Shown here: in pieces, positions 45,803-55,451 of the stretch
Layout of the letters: each line of letters starts with the position of its first letter
Position numbering within the stretch: the first letter of the stretch is position 1
Source of the DNA: Pedobacter lusitanus
Lineage (GTDB): Bacteria > Bacteroidota > Bacteroidia > Sphingobacteriales > Sphingobacteriaceae
Reading direction: 5' to 3'
Length of the DNA: 64,000 nt
Assembly: GCF_040026395.1 (NCBI RefSeq)
Contig: NZ_CP157278.1
Location: forward strand, 2,728,001-2,792,000
Position numbers and translations under genes: made by a program
Notes under the pieces: generated by a model
What the model saw: only the letters and a program-made list of their open reading frames with translations
What the model was told of the DNA's origin: nothing
The model's database searches: none

Positions 45803-47116
45803 TTAGATAATTTGATTTAATAAAAGTACGCCGATCAGACCGGCGATCCCAACAATTGATTCCATTAATGCCCATGATTTAAACGTATTTTTCAGACTTA
45901 AATTGAAATACTCTTTAAACATCCAGAACCCCGCATCATTGACGTGAGAGAACATTAAACTTCCTGCTCCAACTGCCAGTACCATTAAATTGGGGTTCGT
46001 ATTCGTTGCAACCATTAATGGTAAAATAATTCCCGCCGTTGTCAGTCCTGCAACTGTAGCAGAGCCTACACAAAATCTGATAATAGCTGTAATCAGCCAG
46101 GCCAGAAACAGAGGCTGCATATGTAATTCTTTCAGCATTACTGCAATCTGTCCACTCACCCCACTATCTACCAGGATTTGTTTCAATGCACCGGAACCTC
46201 CGATAATCAGAAGAATCATAGCTACATCTTTAACAGCCTCTGCATAGAGATTCATGATATAGGTTATTTTCTTTCCCTGAAAAACTCCAAGGGTAAGTGT
46301 TGCTGTAATCAACGCGATCAGCATAACCACATTAGATTCGCCTACCAGCCCCATAATAGAAATTAATGCAGGTATCCGCCCTGCAAAAAAAGAAAATACA
46401 GCAGCCATAACCAGTAGCAGAACTGGCAGCAATGCTGTAAAAAAGCTATTAAAAGTCCCCGGTAGTTCGCTCTCAGGTTTTTCAACAGGAACAAAACTTT
46501 GCAGGGGTGCGGAAGGAATACTCCTGAGTGTCCTGGCAAAAAGCGGACCGCCAATAATGATGGCTGGTATAGCTACAATCAGACCATATAACAGGGTAAG
46601 CCCCATGTTTGCTTTAAACTGTATGACTAATGCAGAAGGCGATGGATGCGGAGGAAGAAATCCGTGGGTTACAGAAAGAGCAGCCAGCATAGGTAAACCA
46701 ATATAAATTGCAGGTAGTTTATATTTGTAAACTACAGAGAAGATCAGCGGAATCATCAGGACAAAACCAATTCCGTAAAATAAAGGGATACCAATCAGAA
46801 ATCCGGTGACAACCACCCCCCACTGAATATACTTTTCTCCGCAGATATTCATAATTACTGCAGCAATCCTTTGGGCAGCACCACTGTCTGCAACCAGTTT
46901 ACCCAACATGGCTCCAACTGTAATAATAATCAGCAGGGAACCCAGAACATCTCCCATGCCCTTTTCAACAGAACCGGCAATCTTATTTAATGGAATGCCG
47001 AGCGCTATGCCGGCAACGATGGATACGATCAGGAAGGAGAGAAATGCATTGATCCGCAAAGCGGACACCATCACAATTAATAACAGGATACAGAGCAGTA
47101 CAATGATAAGGGTCAT
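45803..47116 (-). CDS. GntP-family permease
   Basis: A 437-residue transporter with about twelve membrane helices. It shows the GntP features GMGDVLGSLLIIITVGAMLG, FLIGIPLFYGIGFVLMIPL and FLPPHPSPSALV. The family imports gluconate but also D-serine (DsdX) and related hydroxy acids by proton symport. In this operon a D-amino acid is the more likely substrate than gluconate. It is the first gene of the unit (10 bp before ridA). Confidence 0.88.
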   Translation of the reverse strand: MTLIIVLLCILLLIVMVSALRINAFLSFLIVSIVAGIALGIPLNKIAGSVEKGMGDVLGSLLIIITVGAMLGKLVADSGAAQRIAAVIMNICGEKYIQWGVVVTGFLIGIPLFYGIGFVLMIPLIFSVVYKYKLPAIYIGLPMLAALSVTHGFLPPHPSPSALVIQFKANMGLTLLYGLIVAIPAIIIGGPLFARTLRSIPSAPLQSFVPVEKPESELPGTFNSFFTALLPVLLLVMAAVFSFFAGRIPALISIMGLVGESNVVMLIALITATLTLGVFQGKKITYIMNLYAEAVKDVAMILLIIGGSGALKQILVDSGVSGQIAVMLKELHMQPLFLAWLITAIIRFCVGSATVAGLTTAGIILPLMVATNTNPNLMVLAVGAGSLMFSHVNDAGFWMFKEYFNLSLKNTFKSWALMESIVGIAGLIGVLLLNQII

Positions 47117-47436
47117 CTGGCTTTTTTATGATCGGATAAATTATAAATAAAGCTGCCTGATAACTCTCTTCTTCCAAACTACAGCCCCCAGCAGGTGCTT
47201 CTCATTAAAACATATAAACATCCGCTGATTAAGATGTTACAGAAAGGAAGATACAATTTTTTTAGTCTTCTACTGCATTTTCGAGCAAGCTAAAACGTAG
47301 TTTTTCGCAATTTATTTCTGCAGTTAAACCCTATGGAATTTAAAGGCCGGGTTGATTTAGCAGGCTGAGGAGTTACCGGACATCCTCTGATTAAATATCC
47401 GGTAATCTCTAATCTTTCACTCGTCCATTACTAAAA
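47117..47436. other. Intergenic region before the GntP operon
   Basis: 320 bp between two minus-strand units. A TTACCGGA / TCCGGTAA inverted repeat (47373-47380 and 47398-47405, loop 17 nt) may be a weak terminator for the gene ending at 47437. No T tail, ORF or clear promoter was seen. Confidence 0.5.
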
Positions 47437-48063
47437 TCAGACGTTTTCCATTCCGTATTGTTTTAATACATCTGCTGGTACTCCAGTCCATTTATTAGGC
47501 ACATTTCCAACATAACCCAAATCCTTTACTCCCATTTCGGTAGTAAAAAAACCAGATGCAGTCAGGTTTCTCATCAGACTAAAAAAAGCTGCCCCCTGCT
47601 CCATCCCTGGTTTAACTTTTTTAGGATAAGCTATATCCTCAACCATTTCAATGCGCTGCTTTTCAGATGCGTCTTTAAATGTTTGCTGAAAACGGTTAAG
47701 ACACTGAATGTCTAACCATTTTAACCCGCCACGCATTGGTGTCTGGTGTTCAGGCATATCTTTAACTATAAATTCAATAAATTCAGGTACTTTAGCGTCT
47801 GTAGCGCTTCCTGATTTTTCATCTTTAGGAATGATAATATCCGAAAGTATAGCGATAGTAGCCATTTCATGTGCATCAAAAAACTTTGCTGCATTTAAAG
47901 CTCTGTCTCTTTCTACTTCGAAAGCTTCCCTGCCCGGCTGGGCAGCAGCCTTTCCTTCTGTTGTATTTTCTGTTGCCGGAACTCCCGGTTTACAAGCCTC
48001 CAGCAATACTGCCGAACTGATTGCCGTTAGACCGATGGCTTTTAGTGATTCACGTCTGTTCAT
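47437..48063 (-). CDS. Gluconate 2-dehydrogenase subunit 3-like protein
   Basis: A 208-residue exported protein. The N terminus MNRRESLKAIGLTAISSAVL combines a twin-arginine-like NRRESL motif with a lipobox Cys (LLEAC, about residue 24). The remainder is the DUF1583/subunit-3 helical domain (AHEMATIAILSDIIIPKDEKSGSATDAKVPEFI in part). It is the small partner of the GMC oxidoreductase, encoded 10 bp upstream. No cytochrome subunit follows. Confidence 0.88.
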   Translation of the reverse strand: MNRRESLKAIGLTAISSAVLLEACKPGVPATENTTEGKAAAQPGREAFEVERDRALNAAKFFDAHEMATIAILSDIIIPKDEKSGSATDAKVPEFIEFIVKDMPEHQTPMRGGLKWLDIQCLNRFQQTFKDASEKQRIEMVEDIAYPKKVKPGMEQGAAFFSLMRNLTASGFFTTEMGVKDLGYVGNVPNKWTGVPADVLKQYGMENV

Positions 48064-48073
48064 GTCTGCCTGC

Positions 48074-49813
48074 TTAACTTAGATTTAGTTTTTTCTTTTG
48101 CGCAAGGATGTATTCTGCTGTTCTCATAGATAAAGCAAGAATAGTCCAGGTTGCATTTTTATCGCCCTGCTGTACAAAAGGAGCAGCGTCGACCACAAAT
48201 AGATTTTTACAATCATGTGCCTGACACCACTTATTTAAAGCAGATTTTTTAGGATCATCACCCATTCTCACTGTACCAACTTCATGGATGATTTTACCTG
48301 GTGCTTCCAGCCCGTAATTATCTTCGGGGCCATGAATTTTAGAAGTAACGATTGCGCCCATGGTATGCATCATTTCCTGAAAGGTATCCTGCATGTGTTT
48401 AGCTTGTTTAACTTCTTCAACTGCCCATTTATAATTGAAACGGAGTACCGGAATACCGTACTTATCCACAACTTTAGGGTCTATTTCACAGTAATTAGAT
48501 TCTCTGGCGATTGCAGTTCCACGTCCGGCCATACCAACCTGTGTCCCAAAAAAGCGTCTGTAATCGTCCTTCAGTCCTGCACCATATCCACCAGCCTCTT
48601 TCATCTTACCATCTTTTCCGGGTACTGCGCCATTCATGTTTTCTATACCGCCGCCAAAGCCATAACCTGGCATATGTAATCCGCCGCCATATTCAATATG
48701 ATAACCACGTGGAAAGTCTAATTTTTTATTGTCTAACCACCACGGAGAATAGATATGTACACTGCCTACTCCATCTTCATTATAGCGTTTACGATCCATT
48801 AACTGCGGAAGAAAGCCACTCAGACTTGCACCTGTTGAATCATGAAGATATTTTCCTACGACATTACTGTTATTGGCAAGACCATTAGGATGTGCAACTG
48901 ATTTGGAATTGAGCAGCAAACGGGCAGATTCACAGGCACTGGCACCCAGGATTACAATTTTCCCTCTGACCTGATGTTCCTGCATTGTAGTTTTATCTAC
49001 ATAAGATACTCCAGTGGCCAGACCGCCTTTATCTGTAAGTACTTCACGCACCATTGCATTGGTAATCACAGTCAGATTTCCTGTTTTTACAGCTGGTATA
49101 ACCAGACAGGAAGAAGAAGAGAAATCGCCGTAGACCTTGCAGCTTCTGCCACATTGCCCGCAATAAAAACAAGGAGCCCGGTCTTTATTATTTGGTAAGG
49201 CTTCTGTTAATACAGAACCCCTGCCCGGAATTACGGTTACTCCATTCTTTTTTGCTGCTTTTTTGATAAACAATTCATTAAGTCTGGGCTTTGGCGGAGC
49301 CATGAAAATCCCGTCCGGCTCACTTTCAATCCCTTCAACAGTTCCGTAGATACCGATCATACGGTCAACTTTATCATAATAAGGCTTGATTTCCTCATAG
49401 GTAATAGGCCAGTCATCTGTCAGACCATCTTTACATTTAAAATCATCGGGGCCCATTCTCAGTGAAATCCGTCCCCAGTGGTTGGTTCTCCCTCCCAGCA
49501 TTCTGGAACGAAACCAGGCAAATTCAGAATTATTTTTCTGGGTATAGGGTTCTCCATCAAGTTCCCAGCCTCCATAAGCAGCATCAAAATCTCCAAATGG
49601 ACGTACAGTACTTGCACCCCGTCTCGGAGATTCCCATGGCCATTTTAGTTGCTGCGCATCCAGACGCGGATCAAAATAAGCACCTGCTTCCAGCATAAGT
49701 ACTTTCTGACCAGCATTAGCCAGCACGTACCCTGCCATACCACCGCCTGCTCCGGATCCAACTATTATGGCGTCATATTCGACGTCTGACTTTTTAATTT
49801 GAAATTCGTTCAT
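48074..49813 (-). CDS. GMC family oxidoreductase
   Basis: A 579-residue FAD-dependent sugar or alcohol dehydrogenase. The FAD Rossmann motif is AIIVGSGAGGGMAGYVLANA (about 16-35). A Cys-rich CFYCGQCGRSCKVYGDFSSS segment is typical of gluconate-2-dehydrogenase-like GMC enzymes. The C-terminal catalytic region has HEVGTVRMG (His) and QGDKNATWTILALSMRTAEY (Asn). It lacks its own signal peptide and could be carried out by the Tat signal of the subunit-3 partner encoded next. Its substrate is not evident. Confidence 0.93.
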   Translation of the reverse strand: MNEFQIKKSDVEYDAIIVGSGAGGGMAGYVLANAGQKVLMLEAGAYFDPRLDAQQLKWPWESPRRGASTVRPFGDFDAAYGGWELDGEPYTQKNNSEFAWFRSRMLGGRTNHWGRISLRMGPDDFKCKDGLTDDWPITYEEIKPYYDKVDRMIGIYGTVEGIESEPDGIFMAPPKPRLNELFIKKAAKKNGVTVIPGRGSVLTEALPNNKDRAPCFYCGQCGRSCKVYGDFSSSSCLVIPAVKTGNLTVITNAMVREVLTDKGGLATGVSYVDKTTMQEHQVRGKIVILGASACESARLLLNSKSVAHPNGLANNSNVVGKYLHDSTGASLSGFLPQLMDRKRYNEDGVGSVHIYSPWWLDNKKLDFPRGYHIEYGGGLHMPGYGFGGGIENMNGAVPGKDGKMKEAGGYGAGLKDDYRRFFGTQVGMAGRGTAIARESNYCEIDPKVVDKYGIPVLRFNYKWAVEEVKQAKHMQDTFQEMMHTMGAIVTSKIHGPEDNYGLEAPGKIIHEVGTVRMGDDPKKSALNKWCQAHDCKNLFVVDAAPFVQQGDKNATWTILALSMRTAEYILAQKKKLNLS

Positions 49814-50076
49814 ACTACCTGCTTTTATATATTAAATGGTTTTAGCTCGTATTTGGTGTATGTAATTTAGTATTAAATTCTAAATTCTGGAATTTTCGTA
49901 TGTATAATTTGTTTCTAAAGTTGACGAAGCGATCATGTACTACCTGATTTGATTCATTTCAGTTGGTATTTCTGCTGCACCTGATGGTTGTATCAAATAC
50001 GTTACTGTTAATTGATTTCGTCCCGGGAGAAATAAACCTGGTTGTTTAAAGCAGGCGGCAGTACGTGTTTTCAGAT

Positions 50077-50655
50077 TTATCTCTGTTCTTTAAGTTTCTG
50101 GCGTTTTAGATAGAGCTTAGCAGATTCACTCATAGTTATAATCGCACCTCCAAGAATCACTAAATCTTTGATCACCAGACGACCTCTTCCTGATAGATAT
50201 GGAAAGCCCCACTGGTTATCGGTTAAATGCGGCACCCAGCTCTCCGGAGTAGTCACCAGAAAAGAAAGCGTCCCCAATGACATCAGAAAAACAAACATAC
50301 TGGCAATCATAGACGGCAAAGGAGCTATTTTATGCAGTGCGATAAAAACTGCCATTGTGATGAGGAAAACACCTAATCCTTTGGAAAAGCCATAGGTATT
50401 ATTGGCTGTATGCCATTCATGATTTGCAGGAATAAGTTCACCTTCTTTATTCATATGAGTTTTATAATCTGCCGGATGGTTATAAAAGAAAGACATAAAT
50501 GGACTATTAGCTACAAAAGGTACTATACCGTCTGCTTCGTAAGTAAAAAATTTCAATCCGCCTATCCAGAGAAAAACGACTACAATACCGAAGCGTATTA
50601 CATTTTTCCCATACTGATCGAGATTGGCAATAGTGTTTAAAAGAGAATTTTCCAT
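50077..50655 (-). CDS. DUF417 (YkgB-like) membrane protein
   Basis: A 192-residue inner-membrane protein with four predicted helices. The start NVIRFGIVVVFLWIGGLKFFTYEADGIVPFVANSPFM is the DUF417 signature. E. coli YkgB/RclC belongs to the family and is linked to reactive chlorine stress. Here an AraC regulator is encoded 98 bp upstream on the same strand and probably controls it. Confidence 0.85.
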   Translation of the reverse strand: MENSLLNTIANLDQYGKNVIRFGIVVVFLWIGGLKFFTYEADGIVPFVANSPFMSFFYNHPADYKTHMNKEGELIPANHEWHTANNTYGFSKGLGVFLITMAVFIALHKIAPLPSMIASMFVFLMSLGTLSFLVTTPESWVPHLTDNQWGFPYLSGRGRLVIKDLVILGGAIITMSESAKLYLKRQKLKEQR

Positions 50656-50706
50656 AAAAAAGATTTGTTATTCAGCTATGCTGTACATCAGCGTATCCTG
50701 TGGATA

Positions 50707-50714
50707 CAAATCTA
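50707..50714 (-). promoter_or_regulatory. -7 element of the DUF417 gene
   Basis: TAGATTTG on the minus strand fits TAnnTTTG, about 50 bp before the ATG at 50655. No clear -33 box. Confidence 0.45.
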
Positions 50715-50753
50715 GGTAAGCCGGCTTAGCCCTGACATGGACAATACGGGATA

Positions 50754-51611
50754 TTATTTGGATAAATCTGCCATTACAGAGATCCCGGTCTGGTCCCGAA
50801 AGGTTTGCGGAGAGACTTTGGTTACCTTTTTAAAAACTCTGCTAAAATAAAATTCATCCGTAAACTTCAGGGAGTAGGCAATCTCTTTAATACTCATCCG
50901 GGTAAGATGCAGCTGTTTTTTAGCTTCCAGAATCAGTCTTTCCTGAATTAGCTGCGAAGGGGATTTTCTAAAATACCGGGTACAACGTTTGGTCAGATTA
51001 TTAGGTGTCATCGCCAGTAATCTGGCATAATCGGCAGGTTTATGCAGCACAAGATAATTTTCTTCCAGCAGCTGTCTGAATTGTTCCATCAACTCGTCTT
51101 TTTCTGGCTCCTCCTCCCCGGTAGCTATTGAATTAATTTTAATACTGCTTGACTTGGCCAGGAACAACTGAAGATATGCTCTGAGAACTATTTCTGAGGG
51201 CGATTCCTGATTAAATTCTTCTGCCAGGTCATTTAACAGGTGATCAAAGACCCGTTTTTCCTTATTGCTCAGCATGACCAGTGGAGCAACATAAATATTA
51301 TTAAATAAAAGCCCGTTACAGGATACTTCTGCCCGGTGATATTCTATACAATAAAAATCTCCATGGAATTGCAGCATGAATAGCTTCAAAGCACCAGCTG
51401 ATTCTATATGGATAAATTGCAGCGGTGTGGAAAATAAAAGAACAGGACCTGTAAAAGGAAAGCTCCCAAAATCAGCATGATATACTCCATTTCCTTCTGG
51501 CACAAAAAGAACTGTATAGGAAGAAAACTGAACAGGGGTATTTAAATCCTTTCCGTCTGTTTGTTTAACACCGAGTAAATATTCACCTGATTTTGAAAAT
51601 ATCTTTTTCAT
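50754..51611 (-). CDS. AraC-family transcription regulator
   Basis: A 285-residue regulator. The C-terminal double HTH (about 180-280) shows LLAMTPNNLTKRCTRYFRKSP and SIKEIAYSLKFTDEFYFSRVF, ending KVSPQTFRDQTG. The N-terminal cupin-like part would bind an effector. It precedes the DUF417 gene on the same strand and is divergent from a small membrane protein gene. Confidence 0.92.
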   Translation of the reverse strand: MKKIFSKSGEYLLGVKQTDGKDLNTPVQFSSYTVLFVPEGNGVYHADFGSFPFTGPVLLFSTPLQFIHIESAGALKLFMLQFHGDFYCIEYHRAEVSCNGLLFNNIYVAPLVMLSNKEKRVFDHLLNDLAEEFNQESPSEIVLRAYLQLFLAKSSSIKINSIATGEEEPEKDELMEQFRQLLEENYLVLHKPADYARLLAMTPNNLTKRCTRYFRKSPSQLIQERLILEAKKQLHLTRMSIKEIAYSLKFTDEFYFSRVFKKVTKVSPQTFRDQTGISVMADLSK

Positions 51612-51638
51612 TAATTGAGTAGCTTTAAGAATATTTTA

Positions 51639-51944
51639 ATGAATAATATGACTGCTGCTAAAAGATCGTCCCAATATGCAATAATATCATTAATACTATT
51701 AATAATAGCTATTGGGCTGACAATTTGTGAAGTAAATGCAAGTTATGAGATTCAGGTAGCACCCGATATCACTTATAGAGTTATTGCTTATGTCGTAAGG
51801 ATTATATTACCTGTTTCTTTTGTATACGCTTTGATGTCTGTATCAGCTAAAAAAAACAATCTGGGTTCTGTAGTCTGTATTCTTTCGGGTTTAGGCACTT
51901 TAATGGTTATTTTAAACCTGATTAATTCTGTGTATCAGGCCTGA
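51639..51944 (+). CDS. Small membrane protein of unknown function
   Basis: A 101-residue protein with three hydrophobic segments (about 10-30, 45-65 and 75-95). No known motif. The ATG at 51639 is preferred to 51615 because the latter is only 4 bp from the divergent AraC start and leaves no room for a promoter. It precedes a secreted M19 dipeptidase gene by 66 bp. Confidence 0.6.
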   Translation: MNNMTAAKRSSQYAIISLILLIIAIGLTICEVNASYEIQVAPDITYRVIAYVVRIILPVSFVYALMSVSAKKNNLGSVVCILSGLGTLMVILNLINSVYQA

Positions 51945-52010
51945 AGGAAGCTATGGATTTCAAACCCGCAGATCATGTAACAACTATAACAACTCCCTAA
52001 AAAAAGATAG

Positions 52011-53153
52011 ATGAAGAAACTACTATTTCCCCTGTTTGTACTTATAGGATTCCAGTCGCTGGCACAACAGCATTTATTGGTGGATACACATAATGACGTC
52101 CTTTCTTCGCAGCTGCTCACTAAAGCTGATTTAGGCAAATTACAACGTTCAGGTAATTTTGACCTGGTAAGAGCTGCCAAAGGTGGATTAAATGCCCAGG
52201 TATTTTCTATCTGGTGTGATGAAAGTTTAGGAAAAGGAAAGGCCTTTTCGAGGGCAAACAGGGAAATAGATTCTTTAGATGCACTGATCAGACGTAATCC
52301 CAAAAAAATAGTTCTGGTCAATAATGCTGCTGAATTGAAACAAGCCTATAAACAACATCGGCTTGCTGCCTTAATTGGTGTTGAGGGTGGGCATATGATC
52401 GAGAACCGCATGGATTATTTAGATAGCCTGGCTAAACGTGGTATGCGGTATTTAACCTTAACGTGGAATAACAGTACTCCCTGGGCTACTTCGGCCAGAG
52501 ATGAAACTTCAGCAAAGCTGAAACGTAAAGGCCTTACCGGCTTTGGAAAACAAATTGTTCATCGTTTAAATACGCTGGGTGTAATAGTTGATATTTCACA
52601 TGTTGGTGAAGCCACATTTTATGATGTACTGGCTTCAACTACTAAACCCGTCATTGCCTCACATAGCTGTGCTTATAGTCTGAATCCTCACCGGCGTAAC
52701 CTGAAAGATAAACAGTTAAAAGCATTGGCAAAAAACGGTGGTGTGGCCTTCGTTAATTTTTACAGTGGTTTTGTAGATCCTTCTTATGATGCGAAGGAAC
52801 AACTTTTTCTTAAAAAACATGCCAGAGAGCTAAATGCCTTAAATAAGATCTATGGGCCTTATGCTCCAATGAAACTTAATGAATTGCACAAGGCTGAAGC
52901 TGACAAAATGCGTCCGCCATTAAGTATGCTGATTAAACACATTGACCATATGGTTAAAGTTATGGGCCCCGAACATGTAGGGATTGGTTCTGATTTTGAC
53001 GGATCTGAATCTTATCCTACAGGATTGGATTCGGTAGTTGATTACCCTAAGATAGTTGCTGAATTACGAAAACTGGGTTATAAGGAAGAAGCCATCGGAC
53101 TGATATTTGGCGGGAATTTCTTAAGGGTACTGGCTGCAAATACAGGGAAGTAA
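52011..53153 (+). CDS. Secreted membrane dipeptidase (peptidase M19)
   Basis: A 380-residue exported M19 dipeptidase. The signal peptide is MKKLLFPLFVLIGFQSLAQQ. The zinc ligands are visible in DTHNDVLSS, the Glu in IGVEGGHMIENR, the His in VDISHVGEATF and IASHSCAYSL, and the Asp in GIGSDFDGSE. It hydrolyses dipeptides, often including D-residues, in the periplasm. It is a second, exported M19 protein in this window and could feed the cytosolic operon at 43-47 kb. It converges on the tRNA-Phe terminator. Confidence 0.93.
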   Translation: MKKLLFPLFVLIGFQSLAQQHLLVDTHNDVLSSQLLTKADLGKLQRSGNFDLVRAAKGGLNAQVFSIWCDESLGKGKAFSRANREIDSLDALIRRNPKKIVLVNNAAELKQAYKQHRLAALIGVEGGHMIENRMDYLDSLAKRGMRYLTLTWNNSTPWATSARDETSAKLKRKGLTGFGKQIVHRLNTLGVIVDISHVGEATFYDVLASTTKPVIASHSCAYSLNPHRRNLKDKQLKALAKNGGVAFVNFYSGFVDPSYDAKEQLFLKKHARELNALNKIYGPYAPMKLNELHKAEADKMRPPLSMLIKHIDHMVKVMGPEHVGIGSDFDGSESYPTGLDSVVDYPKIVAELRKLGYKEEAIGLIFGGNFLRVLAANTGK

Positions 53154-53167
53154 AATAGCTCTAAAAC

Positions 53168-53198
53168 AAAAAAGCTTCAGATTTCTCTGAAGCTTTTT
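53168..53198 (-). terminator. Terminator of tRNA-Phe (first copy)
   Basis: A GCTTCAGA / TCTGAAGC stem with a GAAA loop (minus strand), flanked by A and T runs, so it may also serve the convergent dipeptidase gene ending at 53153. Confidence 0.9.
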
Positions 53199-53202
53199 GC
53201 AG

Positions 53203-53275
53203 TGGTGTGGGCCGGGATCGAACCGGCGACACAAGGATTTTCAATCCTTTGCTCTACCGACTGAGCTACCGCACC
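53203..53275 (-). tRNA. tRNA-Phe (GAA), first copy
   Basis: A 73-nt cloverleaf on the minus strand, starting GGTGCGG and ending CCACACCA without an encoded CCA. D-stem GCTC/GAGC, anticodon loop TTGAAAA (GAA), T-arm GCCGG-TTCGATC-CCGGC. The acceptor stem has one mismatch, C5 against A68. An identical copy lies at 59032-59104. Confidence 0.97.
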
Positions 53276-53325
53276 ATCCTTTATTCACATGATTTGACCC
53301 ATGCCCCACCTCGGTTGGTGGGCTG
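53276..53325 (-). other. 5' leader of tRNA-Phe (first copy)
   Basis: About 50 nt between the -7 element and the tRNA. It can form a GCCCACC...GGTGGGGC hairpin with loop AACCGA, and a CATG...CATG hairpin. Both are mirrored in the second copy. Confidence 0.55.
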
Positions 53326-53355
53326 CAAATGTAGCTTCTTTTTTTGAATTACAAA
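53326..53355 (-). promoter_or_regulatory. Promoter of tRNA-Phe (first copy)
   Basis: On the minus strand TTTG (53355-53352), 18 bp, then TACATTTG (53333-53326). The same arrangement and spacing occurs at the second tRNA-Phe copy. Confidence 0.75.
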
Positions 53356-53390
53356 ACGGATAAGCACTTTTATTTAAAAATAATGCATTT

Positions 53391-53771
53391 TTATTCTTCA
53401 GCACCTAAACTTACCGGGTCCAGAGAGATCAGTTCATCTGCTGTAAATAGCCTTGAATGTATGATAAACGCGACATCCAGGGTCGATTCAAGGGAGAAAC
53501 CAGCGGCTCTCCCCTCAATCACATCTAATGTTAGCTGCGTATGTTTCCAGTATTCAAACTGATCACCAGCCATATAGAACTTACATCCTTCAATTTCTCC
53601 AAGGCAAACATCATTAGAACCGATCAGAAAACCGCCTTTCTCAAAACAATGCGGATAAGATCCTTCACAACAGCCCCCACTCTGATGAAAAAATAATTCA
53701 CCATATTCTTTTTTCAACTGATGAATGATAGCTATAGCCTTTTCAGTTACCAAAACTCTTTTGCTGCCCAT
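53391..53771 (-). CDS. DUF779 family protein
   Basis: A 126-residue protein of the DUF779 family, with HQSGGCCEGSYPHCF (four Cys/His likely to bind metal), VCLGEIEGCKFYM and DVIEGRAAGFSLES. These proteins are typically encoded next to acetaldehyde dehydrogenases of the AcoD/ExaC type, as here, 20 bp after the ALDH gene. The biochemical role is not established. Confidence 0.9.
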   Translation of the reverse strand: MGSKRVLVTEKAIAIIHQLKKEYGELFFHQSGGCCEGSYPHCFEKGGFLIGSNDVCLGEIEGCKFYMAGDQFEYWKHTQLTLDVIEGRAAGFSLESTLDVAFIIHSRLFTADELISLDPVSLGAEE

Positions 53772-53791
53772 AATCTTTTATTTATTGCGGA

Positions 53792-55285
53792 TTAAAAGAA
53801 TCCTAATTTATTCTTATCATAAGAAATCAGCATGTTTTTCACACTTCTGTAATGGTCAAGCATCATTTTATGATTCTCGCGGCCAAAACCCGATTTCTTA
53901 TATCCGCCAAATGGCGCATGTGCAGGATAGGCATGATACTGGTTTACCCAGACACGACCAGCCTGGATAGCACGTGGCACCTGATATAACTCATGTGCAT
54001 CACGTGTCCATACGCCGGCACCTAACCCATATAAAGTATCATTAGCAATTTCTATAGCTTCTTCTACCGTTTTAAATGTAGTTACGCAAAGTACAGGACC
54101 GAATATTTCTTCCTGAAAAATGCGCATTTTGTTATGTCCTTTAAAAATTGTCGGTTCAATATAATAGCCTGTTTCCAGTTCACCAGGTAATTTATTGATT
54201 TCTCCACCTGTTAAAACTTCGGCACCTTCTTCTTTTCCTATTTTGATATAAGATAGTATTTTCTGATACTGCTCATTAGAAGTCTGCGCACCCATCATAC
54301 TTTCCTGATTTAAAGGATTTAAAGTTTTGATGGCTTTTGTACGCTCGATAACCCGGGCAATAAACTGATCATATATACTTTCCTGTATTAAAAGACGGGA
54401 AGGACAGGTACATATTTCACCCTGGTTTAAAGCAAACATTACTGCTCCTTCTACTGCTTTATCAAAGAACTCATCATCCTGTGCTGCCACAGATTCGAAA
54501 AAGATATTAGGTGATTTCCCACCAAGTTCCATAGTAGAGGGAATAATATTCTCCGCAGCATACTGCATAATCAAACGTCCGGAGGTTGTACTTCCTGTAA
54601 AAGCCACTTTTGATATTCTCGGTGAGGTAGCCAGTGGTTTACCAACTTCAATGCCATAACCATTGACAATATTAAGTACCCCTGGAGGTAAGATATCCCC
54701 TATCAGCTCCATCAGAACCATAATAGAAACGGGCGTCTGCTCTGCTGGTTTAACAACAGTACAACAACCTGCTGCCAGTGCCGGAGCTATTTTCCAGGTA
54801 GCCATCAATAGCGGGAAATTCCAGGGAATAATCTGTGCTACAACTCCTATAGGCTCATGCAATACGATACTTACTGTATGTTCATCGTGCTCTGCAATAG
54901 TACCTTCTTCACCTCTTATTACACTGGCAAAATATCTGAAATGATCCACAACAAGCGGCAAATCTGCAGCTAGTGTTTCGCGGATAGCCTTTCCGTTATC
55001 TATAGTTTCTACCGTAGCCAGGTAAGTTAAATTGTCTTCAATTTTCTGCGCAACTTTCAAAAGAATATTACTTCTGTAGGTTGGAGAACTTTTACTCCAT
55101 GTTTTAAAAGCTTCGTGCGCAGCATCCAGCGCCAGTTCTACATCTTCTTTAGAAGATCTGGCAGCTTTTGTAAAAACCTTTCCGTCTACAGGAGATATAT
55201 TATCAAAATAGATGCCTTTTACTGGCGGGACAAATTTGCCTCCGATAAAATTATCATAATGGGTTTTAAATGCCGGTCTTTCCAT
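53792..55285 (-). CDS. Aldehyde dehydrogenase (AldB/ExaC/AcoD-like)
   Basis: A 497-residue NAD(P)-dependent aldehyde dehydrogenase. It shows [40 protein letters not shown], the Glu in [11 protein letters not shown] and the catalytic Cys in [11 protein letters not shown] (about residue 292). The CTC motif is typical of the branch that oxidises acetaldehyde and related short aldehydes. DUF779 follows in the operon and an AraC regulator is divergently encoded, which supports the AcoD-type assignment. Confidence 0.95.
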   Translation of the reverse strand: MERPAFKTHYDNFIGGKFVPPVKGIYFDNISPVDGKVFTKAARSSKEDVELALDAAHEAFKTWSKSSPTYRSNILLKVAQKIEDNLTYLATVETIDNGKAIRETLAADLPLVVDHFRYFASVIRGEEGTIAEHDEHTVSIVLHEPIGVVAQIIPWNFPLLMATWKIAPALAAGCCTVVKPAEQTPVSIMVLMELIGDILPPGVLNIVNGYGIEVGKPLATSPRISKVAFTGSTTSGRLIMQYAAENIIPSTMELGGKSPNIFFESVAAQDDEFFDKAVEGAVMFALNQGEICTCPSRLLIQESIYDQFIARVIERTKAIKTLNPLNQESMMGAQTSNEQYQKILSYIKIGKEEGAEVLTGGEINKLPGELETGYYIEPTIFKGHNKMRIFQEEIFGPVLCVTTFKTVEEAIEIANDTLYGLGAGVWTRDAHELYQVPRAIQAGRVWVNQYHAYPAHAPFGGYKKSGFGRENHKMMLDHYRSVKNMLISYDKNKLGFF

Positions 55286-55314
55286 GATTGTATGAATTTA
55301 TGATTTGGTTCATA

Positions 55315-55322
55315 CAAACCTA
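55315..55322 (-). promoter_or_regulatory. -7 element of the ALDH operon
   Basis: TAGGTTTG on the minus strand fits TAnnTTTG, about 30 bp before the ALDH ATG. -33 box unclear. Confidence 0.45.
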
Positions 55323-55383
55323 ATAGCTACAAGCAGTCAGAGATAGGACTATTGTGGCAAGTAGTAGCATTATCGTTGCACAA

Positions 55384-55415
55384 TTGGTAACAGTATTGAA
55401 ATAAAGTTATATTTG
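55384..55415 (+). promoter_or_regulatory. Promoter of the divergent AraC gene
   Basis: TTGG (55384-55387), 20 bp, then TATATTTG (55408-55415). This is one base off the -33 consensus with correct spacing. Transcription would begin after the ATG at 55413, so the protein should start further in. Confidence 0.6.
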
Positions 55416-55451
55416 AGAATACACCTTCGGGCTAACCAAAACGATCGGGTT

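Noticed and set aside
53281..53289. Single DnaA box near tRNA-Phe
   Set aside because: One exact TTATNCACA is expected by chance in a window of this size.
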